A stretch of 64,000 nucleotides of DNA from Nitzschia sp. DOCU1 (taxonomy: Eukaryota; Bacillariophyta; Bacillariophyceae; Bacillariales; Bacillariaceae), in the NCBI GenBank assembly GCA_951394045.1, contig OX595990.1, positions 3,464,549 through 3,528,548 of the forward strand, given 5' to 3'. Position 1 is the stretch's first letter; the number at the start of each line of letters is the position of its first letter. Positions 45,029 to 57,322 of this stretch are shown in pieces. The position numbers were made by a program, and so were the translations under genes. Under the pieces are notes generated by a model. That model was not told the origin of the DNA. It saw only the letters and a list, made by a program, of their open reading frames with translations, and did not search any database.

Positions 45029-48000
45029 ATGGCACCAGACAAGGACACCGACAAAGGCGTCGACGTCGAAATCGGCGATACGTCGCCTCCTGAAGCATCC
45101 ACAGGAACAATGCAAGATGTATTGGTGGAGGCATACATGACGTTGGATGAGATTTTCAAGCTCCATACAGCCAGCAACATCGATCTCGCTGCCGTCGAGG
45201 GAAGTGCCGGTTTGTCGTCGGACGAAGCTTTGACGCGTTTGGGAGTGTACGGCAAGAATGAACTCACGCCGCCCCCAAGGACCCCAGAGTGGAAACTTTT
45301 CCTGCAGCAATTTCAGAACATTTTCTTAATCCTGCTAATTATCAGTGGGCTCTTGTCAATTGTCGCCTTCATCGTCCTGGGTGATGCGACCAACTTGTAC
45401 TTGGCCATTGTTCTTCTGACTGTTGTCTTCTTGACAGGATTGGTGCAGTGGCATGAAGAAGGCAAGGCGAGGAAAGTATTGGACTCCTTCAAGACGCTGC
45501 TGGCTTCGACCTGCAATGTCTACCGTGACGGTAAGCAAGCTAACGTTGAAGTCAATAGCTTGGTGCCTGGAGACCTTGTCCACATTGCGAACGGTGACAA
45601 GGTGCCCGCCGACATGGTTTTGCTCCTCTGCCGTGGTCTCAAGGTCGAATGCTCCTCCCTTACCGGCGAGTCAGAGCCCATCTCCTGCTCAGACAAGCCA
45701 TCGCCAGCTGGTACGCGAACGTTTGAGTGCAAGAATCTTGTATTCAATGGATCATTGTGTTATGACGGTATGGCGATAGGAATGGTCCTGCGCACTGGTG
45801 ACAAAACCGCCATCGGTACCATTGCCAAGCTTGCATCGGAAACGAAAATGCGTGAATCAAGTTTGCAGCGAGAAGTTAAAAACTTTGTCAAGTTGGTCGC
45901 TGTCATTGCCGTATCCATGGCCTGCATCAGCTTCGTTATCGCCATTTTCGTTCAGGACGCAAGGTCTGTGGAAGAGATTTTCACTCTTTTCATCAACGGC
46001 TTCTTGACCATTTTGGTAGCAAATGTCCCCCAGGGTCTTCCATCGACGGTCGTGTCGCTGCTTTCGCTAGCAGCTCGTCGCATGGCTCAGCGTGCTGTGC
46101 TTGTCAAGCGAATGGACTGCGTCGAAACGCTTGGATCGTGCTCAGTTATTTGCTCAGACAAGACAGGAACGCTCACCAAGAATCAGATGACGCTTACAGA
46201 CATTTGGTACGACAAAAACTTTTCACGTCGGTATCGCAAGCAATCAACATCGATTCACACTCAAGAACCCCAGGCCCTGTTCTTTCGAGCCGGCATCCTG
46301 TGCAATCGGGCAAAGCTATTGGAAAATAAACAGTTGTCGATGCGAGAAGATAGCTTGAGAGACGTTCAGATGCGATCCATTTCAAACCTTTCTAGGCTTT
46401 CTTGGGGAAACAGTGCTCTTCAAGCCGCATGGACCGCTGGAACGGCCAAGACGGAACTGGCCGGCTTCGTAGGCAATCCATCCGACGTTGCAATCGTTGA
46501 GTACTGTCACAAAATCGTTTCTACCCAAAATCTTCGACATGAGTATCCCATTTTGTTCGAAGTCCCATTCAATAGTACCAACAAGTGGCAACTCGTGGCC
46601 GTGAAAACTCGTTCTGAGGAAATTAACGGGGAGGTGGAATACGAAGTTCTGATGAAGGGAGCCCCCGAAGTGATTCTGGGCCGATGCAGCACGTATGCCA
46701 CTCGGGACGCCGTTCTTCAATACAAGGCGGATATTGATGATGATTTTCGCACACAGTTCCAAACTGCATACGAACGCTTTGCATCGGAAGGTCGACGTGT
46801 TCTGGCCTTTTGCTCCAAGACGTTTCGCGCGCCGCCAGACTTTGTTTTCAAAGGCGAGGACAACGAGTACAACTTTCCAACGACTGGTCTGAATTTCATC
46901 GGACTAGCTGCCATTATGGATCCACCTCGTGACAATGTTCCGGAAGCGGTCGACAAGTGCCAACGAGCTGGCGTCGGTGTCTTCATGGTGACTGGCGACC
47001 ACCCTCTAACCGCACGAGCGATTGCCAAGGAGATCGGACTACTAAAAAGCGACAATAACATTGAATTGCTCGAGCACACAACCTCCGATGGCGACTGGGA
47101 AGCATGCGATGGCGCAGTCATTCACGGATGTCGTATTGACGGGTTGTCCGACGACCAGTGGCGAACCATATTATCGAAGCAAGGTGGCGTGTGTTTCGCT
47201 CGAACAACACCTGCGCATAAGCTTCTCATTGTTCAAAAATGTCAAACTCTCATGGGAATGATTGTGGCTGTCACCGGTGATGGCGTGAACGATGCCCCCG
47301 CACTGAAACAAGCGGATATCGGTGTGGCAAGTACGTACACTATAACAAAAAACAGTGCGATTCGGGTTGTTTCGCTCGTCTCACCTCCTCTTGCACTACG
47401 TGCTACACTTCATTTCTTCTTGCAGTGGGTCTGAATGGATCTGCAGTTGCACAAGATTCAGCAGACATTTTGCTCATGGACGACAACTTTGCCTCGATCG
47501 TCGCAGGTATCGAAGAGGGGCGCATCATCTTTGACAATATCAAAAAGACAATCGCGTATACTATGGCCCACATCTTTCCAGAGGTCGTTAGTGCTCTGAT
47601 CGCGTTGTTGATCGGCCTTCCCGCTGGTTTGACGCCAATGCAAGTTCTCACAATCGACCTTGGAACCGAGATGGGACCTGCCATCTCCCTGGCCTACGAG
47701 AAGGCTGAGTCGAATATTATGGATCGTAAGCCGCGCGACCCCCTTCGAGATCGGTTGGTGTCGCCGGTACTTCTCTTTTATTCCTACGTGGTTTCAGGCT
47801 TGATCATTTCGGGCGGATGCATGGTGGCCTACACCTACACCTACAAGACGAATGACTTGCTCCTCTCTGACCTTTTCAACTTGGAACACACGGGAGCAAA
47901 TTACTTCTCTCTGACAGCATCGGAGCCCGTATTCATTCCGCGAACCAATACAACGTATTCTGAGGCGGAGCAGAAAGAAATCTTTTCTCAAGGAGCCACT

Positions 48001-48324
48001 GCGTTCTACATCACATTGGCCGTCGCACAATTTGTTCACATTTGGGCTTGCAAGACTCGCATCGTTTCACTGTTTGTACATGGCGTCGAAAACAAGCTTA
48101 CTTTTTACGGCGTGTTGATCGGGCTGTGCTTGGTTATTTTCTTTTCTTACACGCCCGGAGTTCAGGAGCTCGTCGGATCGACCCAAGTTGGCTGGATTCC
48201 GTGGGTGTTTGCCCCAGCTACTGGTCTTGTTCTTTTGTACTACAATGAGATTGTCAAGTTCTATATCCGCAGCCAGGAAGGCAAGGACAAAAAGAACTGC
48301 ATCGTCAAAACAGTAGCGTGGTAG
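45029..48324 (+). CDS. P-type ATPase, class IIC (Na+/K+-ATPase-like catalytic subunit)
   Basis: Exons 45029-47330 and 47426-48324 give 1,066 residues. The 95-nt intron (GTACGT ... TTCTTGCAG) splits the Met codon of ADIGVAMGLNGSAVA. Motifs seen: TGES (about 212), the phosphorylation site DKTGTLT (Asp about 377), MKGAPEVIL, TGDGVNDAPALK (about 749). Membrane helices are 4 before and 6 after the catalytic loops. LTIDLGTEMGPAISLAYE in the M5-M6 region closely follows Na+/K+-ATPase alpha chains, as does GDATNLYLAIVLL. By family it is a plasma-membrane pump using ATP to move monovalent cations. The M4 motif is VANVPQGLP, with Gln where animal IIC and calcium pumps have Glu (PEGL), so ion choice is uncertain. 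No beta subunit is visible in the window. Confidence 0.93.
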
Positions 48325-48698
48325 TGGTGGTCGAATAGTAAAATTTTGCTAGTTGTATGTTAGACTTTTCTTCGAACCAACAGCATTCAAGACTATCTCA
48401 GATAATCATGATGGAGGCGCCAACCCCATTCTTTCCTTGTACTTGCAGTTGAGATAGTTGATGCCTGATCCGCTCCCATGACGACGACGACACCACCGCC
48501 CCCCGGGCCGACCTCCTTTTTGGAATCTCGCCAAGTTGCCGCCAAAGTTGTGATGGCTTCGCCGATGCGTATTCTTCAAATATGCCCTCTCGGGGGAAGC
48601 ATACCCTGTTTTTCATATTGCCCTCCCCCTCCACCATGCCTCCTTCCACTAATGCATAAGGTCATCTTCGTTCCTGAATATGGCATTGTTTGAATAGC
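48325..48698. other. Intergenic, with a short recurring element
   Basis: 48,524-48,566 (ATCTCGCCAAGTTGCCGCC ...) resembles 28,480-28,522 and more weakly 42,226. No gene. It should hold the protease promoter. Confidence 0.45.
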
Positions 48699-51578
48699 AT
48701 GGATGGCGCGAGGATGCGGAGCTCCGTTTGGCCACGCTTTCGTCCACGATTCGGTTGTGCACGATCGGCATTCATGATGATCGATTCCCTCTTGTTTTCG
48801 CCTTTTCAGATGTTGCCTCCCTCATTCGTATTGCTATTGTTATTAATATTGAGTGTTGCCATGACGACGACGAAACGTAACCGTACCAGTAGTAGCACTA
48901 TGAAACTGCTAGCTGTTGCCATAGCGATAGCTGCCCCAGCCCTGATTCATGCCTCTGAGAGTCTCAATGCCACTACACATGATCACGAGCGCATGCCATT
49001 ATCATCATCTTCATCTCATCCGGCACCTCAACGTCAACTCCAACAACAAGATCTGTCGTGCAATGTTTATACCGACTTTTGTCGTACCCAATTCAATGGC
49101 GTGTGTGACACTGCTGCTGCTAATTCTTCTACTTCTGATCCTACTTGCACCTTTGGCAGTGATTGCTTTGACTGCGATGAGTGCCGACAATTCAGCGCGA
49201 ACTGTCAAGGTTGTCTCGAGCATGGTTGTTATTGGTGTCCGGGGGATGCTACCTGTTATAATTCAGATCAATACGTGTTGTTGAATCGACAAACGTCGTG
49301 TTTAGTGCCCGAGGATTATGTGATGGATTCGTGTACTGCTCAAGATAACTTTTACAGTGACCCCTTGTATTCGGCCGAGAATTGGGTTTATGACATGATT
49401 CAATTGGTGCCAGTGTGGCAAAAAGGCTACTCTGGTCTAGGCATTCGAGTACGCATCAATGACAATGGCATTGATGTCTCGCACCCGGAATTTCAGGGCC
49501 GCATCGACTTGGATGCGAGTTGTACCGATTACTTGCCGTTGGGCCCAAATGCTACGGAAAATTGGCATCATGGAACGTCGGTAGCTGGCATTGTCGGTGG
49601 TGCTTTTGATAATGATGTTTGTAGTGTCGGCATGGCACCGCAAGTCACTCTCAGTAGTTGCAATGTCTTTGCCGAGGAATCGGCCGACGGGGTCAACTTT
49701 TTGGACCCTACGCACTTTCAACTCTATGATATTTCTCAAAATTCCTTTGGTGAAAATGCTTGTAATCCAAAAGAATTGTCACGGCGCAACTTGCAAAAAG
49801 CACAATGTCCCTTTATTCAACCAGATTCTTCCAACGTCCCATTTCCCTGTGACGTTTGTTCCAACTTTACAGCGATTACGCCTGAATGCGAAAATTCGAT
49901 TATTGTGCATTGCAATTTCTATTGGGGTCAAGATACTGCATGTCTCGAGTTTTTGGATCGATTGGTAGAGGGTGGGGCTTGCCATTACTCGGTATTGCCC
50001 AAAGGAGTTCAAATGGGTTTGGAACAAGCTATTTTGGAAGGACGAGATGGCAAGGGAATCATTTTTGTTGCCGCAGTCGGAAATACCTATGAAGTTGGAG
50101 GAGATTCCAACATGGGCGGATATTCGACCAGTCGATTTGTTATTAGTGTGGGTGCCGTGGGAAAAACAGGATTGCATGCATCGTATTCCGTGACGGGAAC
50201 GTCTGTCTTTTGTACTGCTCCCGGTGGAGACTCGGACAGTGTGGCATCTCATTTGACAGCGGGTTTGACGAGTCAATATACAGGCAATGACAATGATTGT
50301 CGAGATAGTGGGACTGGTACTTCATTTGCTTGTCCGGTCGTATCGGGAGTGATTGCACTCATGTTGGAAGCCAATCCGGACTTGACCTGGCGGGATGTTC
50401 AAGAGATTATCGCCTTGACGTCACTACCGGTGGACGATTCGGAAGATACTACGGCGAGTACCAATGCCGCTGGTTATTGGCACTCCAACTATTATGGCTT
50501 TGGCATTATTCAAGCCAATGCTGCCGTGGAACGAGCCGAAACATGGACCCTGGTAGGAGACGAACAAATGATTGCTCAAGCGTCAGGCACTGTCAATCTG
50601 CCCATTGTCGACAATGCGACCATTGTCACAACCTCAAGTATCGTGTTGGAAGCAACCAATGATGGTACCTTTATTATTCAAAGCGTCCAAGTCTTGTTGG
50701 ATTTGGAATATTATTCTCGCGGGCATTTGGAAATTGTCTTGACGTCTCCTCAAGGAACGAAATCGATTCTACATCCGGGCCGACGCCCGGAAAATACTCA
50801 ATTGGATCTAGATGCTGGTGATCGATGGAAGCTCCTGACTTTGAAATCGTGGGGCGAATCGCCACTAGGTAATTGGACGTTGGATATTGTCGACTTGGTG
50901 CCGGGTGAAGTTTCTACCGACTGCGTCGATAGCGGTTGGTCGATTGATCGATCCAACACTGGAGATGGAACCTTGGATCCGATTACATGCAACTCTTTGG
51001 AACGCATTGGGGCATGCGGCGATGGCAATCTCAATCCATTTGGATTGTTGTCGGATCAGAACATGCAAATCTTGACGCAAGAATATGTGGATAATGGTAT
51101 CACGGCGACCCAAGCATGTTGTGCTTGTGGGGGCAAAGGTGTGAGTTCAAACGATGTCACGGATCAACTACGTCAATGGACGTTGGTCGTTCATGGAAGA
51201 TATGCTCAAGATGGAGCTCCCAGCCTCAAGACGCCAAGTCCAACAGGACTTCCCACCACGGCACTTCCAACAAAGATGCCTACGGATCAACCAACGCTAG
51301 CTCCTATTGCACAAGGCACTACGTATGCTCCTTCTTTCAACAAGAACCCAACCCCGGTTCCTGATGGTAGCGACGAGGATACCAAAACTCTCCCACCCAA
51401 CCCCGAGGATATCGATGTATCGGCCACGTCTCCTTCGCCTGCCCCAACAGAGAAAGATAAAGACAGCCCCCGCGACAAGCTGATTGGTTTCTTCTCGGCT
51501 TGCCCCAATGTTCGGCCAAACACAGTTGTTGGCACGGTCATGATGATGACAATGGTTCTTTTTCTTGACCTACTTTGA
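48699..51578 (+). CDS. Secreted subtilisin/kexin-like protease with PSI and P domains, copy 1
   Basis: Up to 959 residues. The ATG at 48,699 is the first, but MKLLAVAIAIAAPALIHASE at 48,900 is a good signal peptide and may be the true start. Order: PSI-like Cys-rich domain ending GCYWCPGDATC; S8 peptidase with Asp (RINDNGID, about 255), His (HHGTSVAG, about 291), oxyanion Asn (AAVGN) and Ser (GTGTSFACPV, about 542); a P/Homo-B domain (RGHLEIVLTSPQGT, GESPLGNWTL); a Cys cluster (ACCACGG); a Pro/Thr-rich stalk; and a hydrophobic tail (VVGTVMMMTMVLFLDLL) that could be a membrane or GPI anchor. All catalytic residues are present. Proprotein-convertase chemistry is known for the family; substrates are unknown. 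Confidence 0.9.
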   Translation: MDGARMRSSVWPRFRPRFGCARSAFMMIDSLLFSPFQMLPPSFVLLLLLILSVAMTTTKRNRTSSSTMKLLAVAIAIAAPALIHASESLNATTHDHERMPLSSSSSHPAPQRQLQQQDLSCNVYTDFCRTQFNGVCDTAAANSSTSDPTCTFGSDCFDCDECRQFSANCQGCLEHGCYWCPGDATCYNSDQYVLLNRQTSCLVPEDYVMDSCTAQDNFYSDPLYSAENWVYDMIQLVPVWQKGYSGLGIRVRINDNGIDVSHPEFQGRIDLDASCTDYLPLGPNATENWHHGTSVAGIVGGAFDNDVCSVGMAPQVTLSSCNVFAEESADGVNFLDPTHFQLYDISQNSFGENACNPKELSRRNLQKAQCPFIQPDSSNVPFPCDVCSNFTAITPECENSIIVHCNFYWGQDTACLEFLDRLVEGGACHYSVLPKGVQMGLEQAILEGRDGKGIIFVAAVGNTYEVGGDSNMGGYSTSRFVISVGAVGKTGLHASYSVTGTSVFCTAPGGDSDSVASHLTAGLTSQYTGNDNDCRDSGTGTSFACPVVSGVIALMLEANPDLTWRDVQEIIALTSLPVDDSEDTTASTNAAGYWHSNYYGFGIIQANAAVERAETWTLVGDEQMIAQASGTVNLPIVDNATIVTTSSIVLEATNDGTFIIQSVQVLLDLEYYSRGHLEIVLTSPQGTKSILHPGRRPENTQLDLDAGDRWKLLTLKSWGESPLGNWTLDIVDLVPGEVSTDCVDSGWSIDRSNTGDGTLDPITCNSLERIGACGDGNLNPFGLLSDQNMQILTQEYVDNGITATQACCACGGKGVSSNDVTDQLRQWTLVVHGRYAQDGAPSLKTPSPTGLPTTALPTKMPTDQPTLAPIAQGTTYAPSFNKNPTPVPDGSDEDTKTLPPNPEDIDVSATSPSPAPTEKDKDSPRDKLIGFFSACPNVRPNTVVGTVMMMTMVLFLDLL

Positions 51579-52309
51579 TAGTAACTCTACTAGAGTAAGA
51601 AGTTGCTAATAGCTAGCTAGTAGTCTGACAATAGAAGGCAGTGAAGTTAAAACAACGTACAGGACGCACTCTTCAGGCTTTGCTGTTCGCCGAAACGATC
51701 CTAGGCGACAGTCTCCACACAACCCATTATTAGACTTGTAGTAGTAGAGGCCGACAATGTGGCATTATCGGTCGCTCCATTCGTCGCCGCGAAAAGGCGG
51801 TGGGACTCGCAAGTAGTAAGGGTAGAGTGGTGTGGGAACGGCGAACCATGTTTCTCGAAAGAAGGTTCCTCCACCACCAAAATCGAGTATGCCAGGCCAT
51901 CTATCGTGTGTCATGGATGTCGCCTTCTTCTAAGTAACCGAACCATCTCGCCTAAGTACCAAAAAAGGAGCAGACGAAACTCAGCAATTTTGTCGCTCCA
52001 ACAGATTGGGCCAGCGAAATCATTATGTGGTTCGAGATTTCTTCTCTTTATGTAACGAAACGATGGCTTATTTCAAAATCGGCCATTGCGACATCCCAGA
52101 TGGATTCGCCATAATTATGGAACTTACGTTTGCCACAATTGCCCTGCCACGACGATGACTTTCTCTGTGTTGTGTATGATCCGTTCCGTGTGCACCAAAC
52201 GTCAAGGGTTCATTTCCCACCACTTTAGTGACCGAAGTCTTTCTTTCGTTCCGGCCACTCTTCTCCTCATCTGCAAGTGGATCCCGGTGAAGGCAAGAAG
52301 CAGTGTGGC
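51579..52309. other. Spacer between the protease genes
   Basis: No gene or repeat recognised. It presumably holds the promoter of copy 2. Confidence 0.4.
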
Positions 52310-55120
52310 ATGCCGCCGATGTTCAACGCTGGGAAGACGACGACGTTTCGGAGGAGGAGGACACCCTGGGCGTCAATCCCGAGTCTCCATCTGCTGATTC
52401 TGATTTCTTTGGCAACCGCTCAGGACTACACTTGCGATGTACTCAACGATAAATGCCCGACCAGTGGAAACGGCCAATGTGAAAGTAGTTTGAGCAGTAC
52501 TCCTTCGTCGGATCCCGCCTGTCGGAATGGCGATTGTCTCGATTGCAACTTTTTGTGCCAGCAATTCGATTATGACTGCACAGGATGTTTGACGGCGGCC
52601 GGATGTTATTGGTGTCCAGGCGATGCAACGTGTAACAATTCTCCACACTACCTGTTTAGTGCCACATCCTCTTGTAACGCTTCACAAGATTATATCGCAG
52701 CTCCAAATGCTGGACGATGTTCAATTAGCGGCAGCTTGTTCAGGTACGAACGAGGAACCCTTTGGGGAGCAAACCAAAGAACAGTAAATTTGGATCACTA
52801 ACTCATTCAATCGTTTTTGGTTTCATTCTCATTTGCATTTGACAGTGATCCGCTGATCCCAGCTCAACAATGGGTCTTTGATCAAATCAACGTGGAACCA
52901 GTGTGGAACCAAAATATCTTTGGCACGGGAATTCGGGTACGAATCAACGATGACGGTGTCGACAGTACAAACGTGGAATTCAAAGACAGGTTCGATGTTA
53001 ATGCATCCTGTGAGATTTATGAGCCACAAGCAGGCCAAACAAATAATGTACAAGAAGATGATCATGGTACAGCCGTGGCGTCCATTGTAGGTGGTGGGGG
53101 CAACAATGGAATTTGCGGTGTAGGGGTGGCACCCGGAGTCATTTTGAGTTCGTGCAATGCCTTTGCGCGACAAGGAGTTGAGACATTTACAGGCTTTGAT
53201 ATCAAGATGGATCAAATGGATATATCCCAGAATTCCATTGGCGTTCTGGCGTGTACGAATCCAAATGAGGAAGTCGTGGTACGACGAGGACGACGAAGAC
53301 GAAATTTGCTGCGATTGCTTGACTGGGACTACGACGAAACAACAGTCGAAGACGAAGATTTGGAAGGGTTGCTACTACAAGCGTATGGTCGTGAGCTACA
53401 AGACAATCCTTGTCCCTTTCTAGTGGACGATGCCGACACTTCGCCCTGCACAGTTTGCGACTTTAATTCTTCCACGACCGCCACTCAGCCGACGGCGGCT
53501 TGTGAACAAGCCATTGTGAAACACTGCGACAAGTATTTTGACGGAGATGAAGTAGCATGTCTGGATTTTTTGGATTTGTTGATTGGTGGTGACGTGTGTG
53601 ACTTCAACAAAATTCCGGAATCCATGTTGGACGCAATCACGAATGGCATCACACAAGGCCGCGATGGAAAGGGCATCATCTATGTCTTTGCCTCGGGAAA
53701 CAACTACCGCATTGGCGATGATGTCAATTTTGGGGGCTTGACCAACTCGAGATTGACGGTGACTGTCGCAGCTGTCGGAAAGGACGAGAAGCATGCAAGC
53801 TATTCGACGCCTGGAGCGGCCGTCGTGGTCAGTGCGCCCGGTGGCGATAGCGATTCGGTATCCAACCATGTCACTGCCATACGAGGTGGTGGATGTAACG
53901 CCGCATCGACGGGAACGTCCTTTGCCGCACCCGTCGTATCAGGAGTCATTGCATTAATGTTGCAAGTCAATCCAAATTTGAGCTGGCGAGATGTTCAAGG
54001 GGTTTTGGCAGCGACTTCGCGCGTCAAGATAGATGAGAATGATTCAACTCTCGTCACGAACGGCGCTGGTTTGTCTCATTCCAATTTATACGGATTTGGA
54101 ATTGTCGATGCTTACGCAGCCGTTCAGGCCGCCAAAAAATGGCGTTTATATTGCGCCGAAAAAATTTTCAACGTCGAGTCAGGACCCACCAATGCCGTGA
54201 TCACAGATGCTTCGTCTACCACTCCTCTCAATTCGACCGTAACAGTGACCCAGGGAGCGATCGACGTGGAAAACTTTGTTGTGGAATCAGTAGTGGTACT
54301 CTTGGACGTGCAGCACTTTTCTCGAGGCGACTTGGAAATTGTCTTGACCTCTCCTTCGGGTACCGTGTCGGTCCTTGTCCCTGGAAGGCGGCCTGAACAT
54401 TCTCAATTGGCAGAAGGCGAACGATGGAAGCTCATGACCGTCCGCAACTGGGGGGAGTCGCCAATTGGAAATTGGACCTTGTCGGTTCGAGATTTGCGCG
54501 TGGATGATCCAACGGAATGTATCGACCTGCCCTATCGAACAACCTATTTGAACAGCCCCATTGATTGCCCGTATCTAGGAACTCAAGGTCTTTGTATCAA
54601 CGGCGCACCAGATCCCGCTACTTTCGGCTCGGGCGAGGACAATGAGTTGTTGACCTTTCGATTTGAAGGGTTCACCATGCAAGAAGCATGTTGTGCTTGC
54701 GGAGGAGGCTTTACGACGAATGACTTCCAAGACACCCTACGCCAGTGGCGTCTGGTCGTGTACGGAAGAGACGGAGATTGCGAGGTAGAGAAATCCGAGC
54801 CTGTGTGGAACTTAACGGAGTCTGTATACCCGTCCAATACCCCAACGCGGGCGCCCTCAGAGATCCCCGCACCCAAACCGACGAGCAAAGCTCCTACAAA
54901 AAGTTCGGATCCACCAGAATCTTCAGCAGAAGCGGATCCTACTGCCAAAGCCGCCACAATTGGTGCTTCCATCGGAGCGTTCATCTTGGCTTGTTGTTGC
55001 ACGTATTTAATTCTGCGGGATCCCTCGTCGAGCAAGAATCGGTTTACAAGCATAGGCAAGTCGGGGACAAACCACACGGCAAAAGATGACTTTGACAATG
55101 TGGATGGCGAAATAGCATAG
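52310..55120 (+). CDS. Secreted subtilisin/kexin-like protease with PSI and P domains, copy 2
   Basis: Exons 52310-52743 and 52846-55120 give 902 residues. The 102-nt intron (GTACGA ... TTTGACAG) rebuilds SDPLIPAQQW, matching SDPLYSAENW of copy 1, which has no intron here. Start at 52,310 or 52,319; the hydrophobic LHLLILISLATAQ forms the signal peptide. The PSI domain again ends GCYWCPGDATC. Catalytic Asp (RINDDGVD), His (DDHGTAVA), Asn (FASGNN) and Ser (GTSFAAPVVSG) are intact. The P domain (RGDLEIVLTSPSGT, GESPIGNWTL) is followed by a Pro/Ser stalk and a real transmembrane helix (AATIGASIGAFILACCCTYLIL) with a short cytosolic tail, so this copy is probably a type I membrane protein. A basic insert (RRGRRRRN) in the catalytic domain could be a processing site. 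Confidence 0.9.
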
Positions 55121-56719
55121 AGACGATGCTTCCGTATCGAGGGACGTATTGTCCCGGTTGTAACCTCTACGGGTGATGTATGCAAGTCCGGGGCAGCACC
55201 GGAAATCAAACGCTGAAGACACGCACGCAAGAAAGGAGTCTCCGAACCCCGACTGCAACACTAGCATGCCGAAAGCTCGCAAATCAGTGCAGTAGCTGAA
55301 AGCCGCGGCCAAAGAACTATCGCCTTCTATCTGCACTATATTGCAGCTAGACGCTGACTACGAAGGTGCATATTATGCCGTCCAGGAATGGTCTCTTAGT
55401 AAAAATAAAACTAGATCGGAAGACTTTAAGAAGGCTCTGGTTACTCATAGAGGCCACATGATCCCCCCTCTAGTTTGCTCAGTGGTTTAGTGGCGTCCTT
55501 ATTGGGCACAAGATATTCATCATATCTTGGCGGAAACAAGAACAGTCCTGTTATTTTTCCGATGCTGCTCTCGCTGTTCCAAAACTACCGGTAGTCCGTC
55601 TATCGTAGCGCAGATTTCCGAGACCAAAAACGGATCGCCACCTCCTGCTGCTTTCGTCGGTGGCATGTTCGATGCTCGTGCACCCATTCAAAGACGAGAA
55701 TAGCAGAGCCTCTCGCCAGTATAGTAGCCATTCCATCTTCGGTGGGGGGTGTTGATTCAACATGATCAAACATCTACAATCACCGCCACTCTCCATGCGA
55801 TGGACCACCGCATCATTGACCACCTTTCTTGGTGTTTGATGTTTGCTGGGCAGTTCCAAAAAGCCCTTTGTGCCAAGTACTATGGCTCTAAATGGATAGC
55901 AACAAGGTCCAACTGTGATCGAGGTGCGAATGGGCATTCCGATCCATCTCTGTTGGTTTTGTGGCGGACTGTGCGAAGTTTCTGTGAAACAGAAGATGCC
56001 TCGGTTCTGCATGAGCACGTAATGTAGGTCGTACTACAACCCGGTGAAGAACGGCAAGAGTGACGGTAACTGCAACAAAGAACAGCACTACCCAATCAGC
56101 ACGTCGCAATATTATAGCCCTACGTTCTTTTCTCCCTACCCTCGGAACCCTACAACTTGCAGTGCAACATGACGTTAACTGTAGCAGGACCCGACTACCA
56201 ATCAATCCGAAGACGAAAGTTATTTCTCCGAAATGGCGTTACTAGTGAAAGTATTCCCGAAACTCGGGCATCTCACAAGAATAGTTCGGATTAGGCGTCC
56301 CACACTTGCTTTTTGTTGCGAGACAATCGATAACGATCTACCATGTAGGCGTAGACAACCATTGAAGCGTATTCGTAGTTCGGAGTTGTGGCTCGGGTAA
56401 GAAAAATGCACAACAAAATGCCGGCAGTCCTCGAGCGCCAACTAGTAGCAGAGGGGTACGACCGGATAGCTACCTCTAGCTAGAAAGCCTTTGGATAGGT
56501 TCTCGGATAATTGCCGTCGACGATTCGAGGTCAAGAGAGACCTGGGTAACCTTCTTGCTACTCTAGGGAGCTCCCACCACTATGGTCAGAATAGCAACTA
56601 CACCGTTGAACTACTATTAGCCCTAAAATAATGGAGCGTTGCTGTGCTGCTTATTGAAGAGAAATGGTAGCAGATGCTTATACGTATGATGTTAACACCA
56701 GAGTCGTTCTAGTGAGAGC
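55121..56719. other. Intergenic stretch with uncertain small frames
   Basis: Apart from the doubtful frame at 55551-56018, nothing is supported here. No repeats noted. Confidence 0.4.
55551..56018 (-). CDS. Possible small protein of unknown function
   Basis: A 155-codon frame with protein-like stretches (EWLLYWREALLFSSLNG, WRSVFGLGNLRYDRRT) but no known motif. An overlapping upstream frame (56,205-55,888) contains a hydrophobic helix (WVVLFFVAVTVTLAVLH), so a spliced membrane protein is conceivable. It could equally be chance. Confidence 0.2.
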   Translation of the reverse strand: MLMQNRGIFCFTETSHSPPQNQQRWIGMPIRTSITVGPCCYPFRAIVLGTKGFLELPSKHQTPRKVVNDAVVHRMESGGDCRCLIMLNQHPPPKMEWLLYWREALLFSSLNGCTSIEHATDESSRRWRSVFGLGNLRYDRRTTGSFGTARAASEK

Positions 56720-57322
56720 TTAAAATGTTCGCCTGCGTTTATGGCAGGCTAACCGAGATCCTTCGTCCTCCGCTGTTCTTTTGGTAAAATTCCCCATTGC
56801 CGATGCGATAAAGTCTGTCATGTGGGGTTGATACGCCTGACAGTAGTCCTGGCACCCCACCACAAAAGCAGCTTCCACGGCACTTTCGGAGAATCGCTGG
56901 GAAACCTTTGCCATATCCTCTCCTTTCAACCCCCTATATTGTGCCAGGAGGACACACTTGATAGCAATGGCCTTGTCCCGGGCCCGGCCCAAATGCTCGT
57001 ATCGTTCATAGCCCCGCGTTTCTTCTTCAGATGATCGATCAATACCAAGAAGGTACTTCTTCGCTGATAGCCTAAATGAGGCCAGTTCTGAACGCTGATA
57101 CCAGATTTTCTGGATTTCTTCAGACGAAACAGGACTGTGAGGATCTTCATATTTCAATGGGTTATCGTTCGAAAAGCGTACTTGCGATGTTCTCAGTCTC
57201 TTCTGCCCAGCGTAGGGATGCATGAGCTGCTGCTGCTGCTGCTGATACCAGAGTTGCATGATAGCTTCTTGGTGCCGTGAGCTGGTGCTCAAGGGCGACG
57301 TATTTTGTGTTGGCATGCACAT
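56720..57322 (-). CDS. Small charged protein, probably of a diatom-specific family
   Basis: 200 residues from the ATG at 57,322; a second ATG lies two codons on. The first third is Gln-rich (a CAG/CTG run encodes QQQQQ). The body is compact and helical: EEIQKIWYQRSELASFRLSA, EEETRGYERYEHLGRARDKA and ESAVEAAFVVGCQDYCQAY. The E-x-RG-x-E pattern after a W-x-x-x-E helix recurs, to my knowledge, in numerous diatom proteins of unknown function. The C-terminus is basic (CHKRRRTF), perhaps a nuclear signal. No enzyme motif. Confidence 0.7.
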   Translation of the reverse strand: MCMPTQNTSPLSTSSRHQEAIMQLWYQQQQQQLMHPYAGQKRLRTSQVRFSNDNPLKYEDPHSPVSSEEIQKIWYQRSELASFRLSAKKYLLGIDRSSEEETRGYERYEHLGRARDKAIAIKCVLLAQYRGLKGEDMAKVSQRFSESAVEAAFVVGCQDYCQAYQPHMTDFIASAMGNFTKRTAEDEGSRLACHKRRRTF

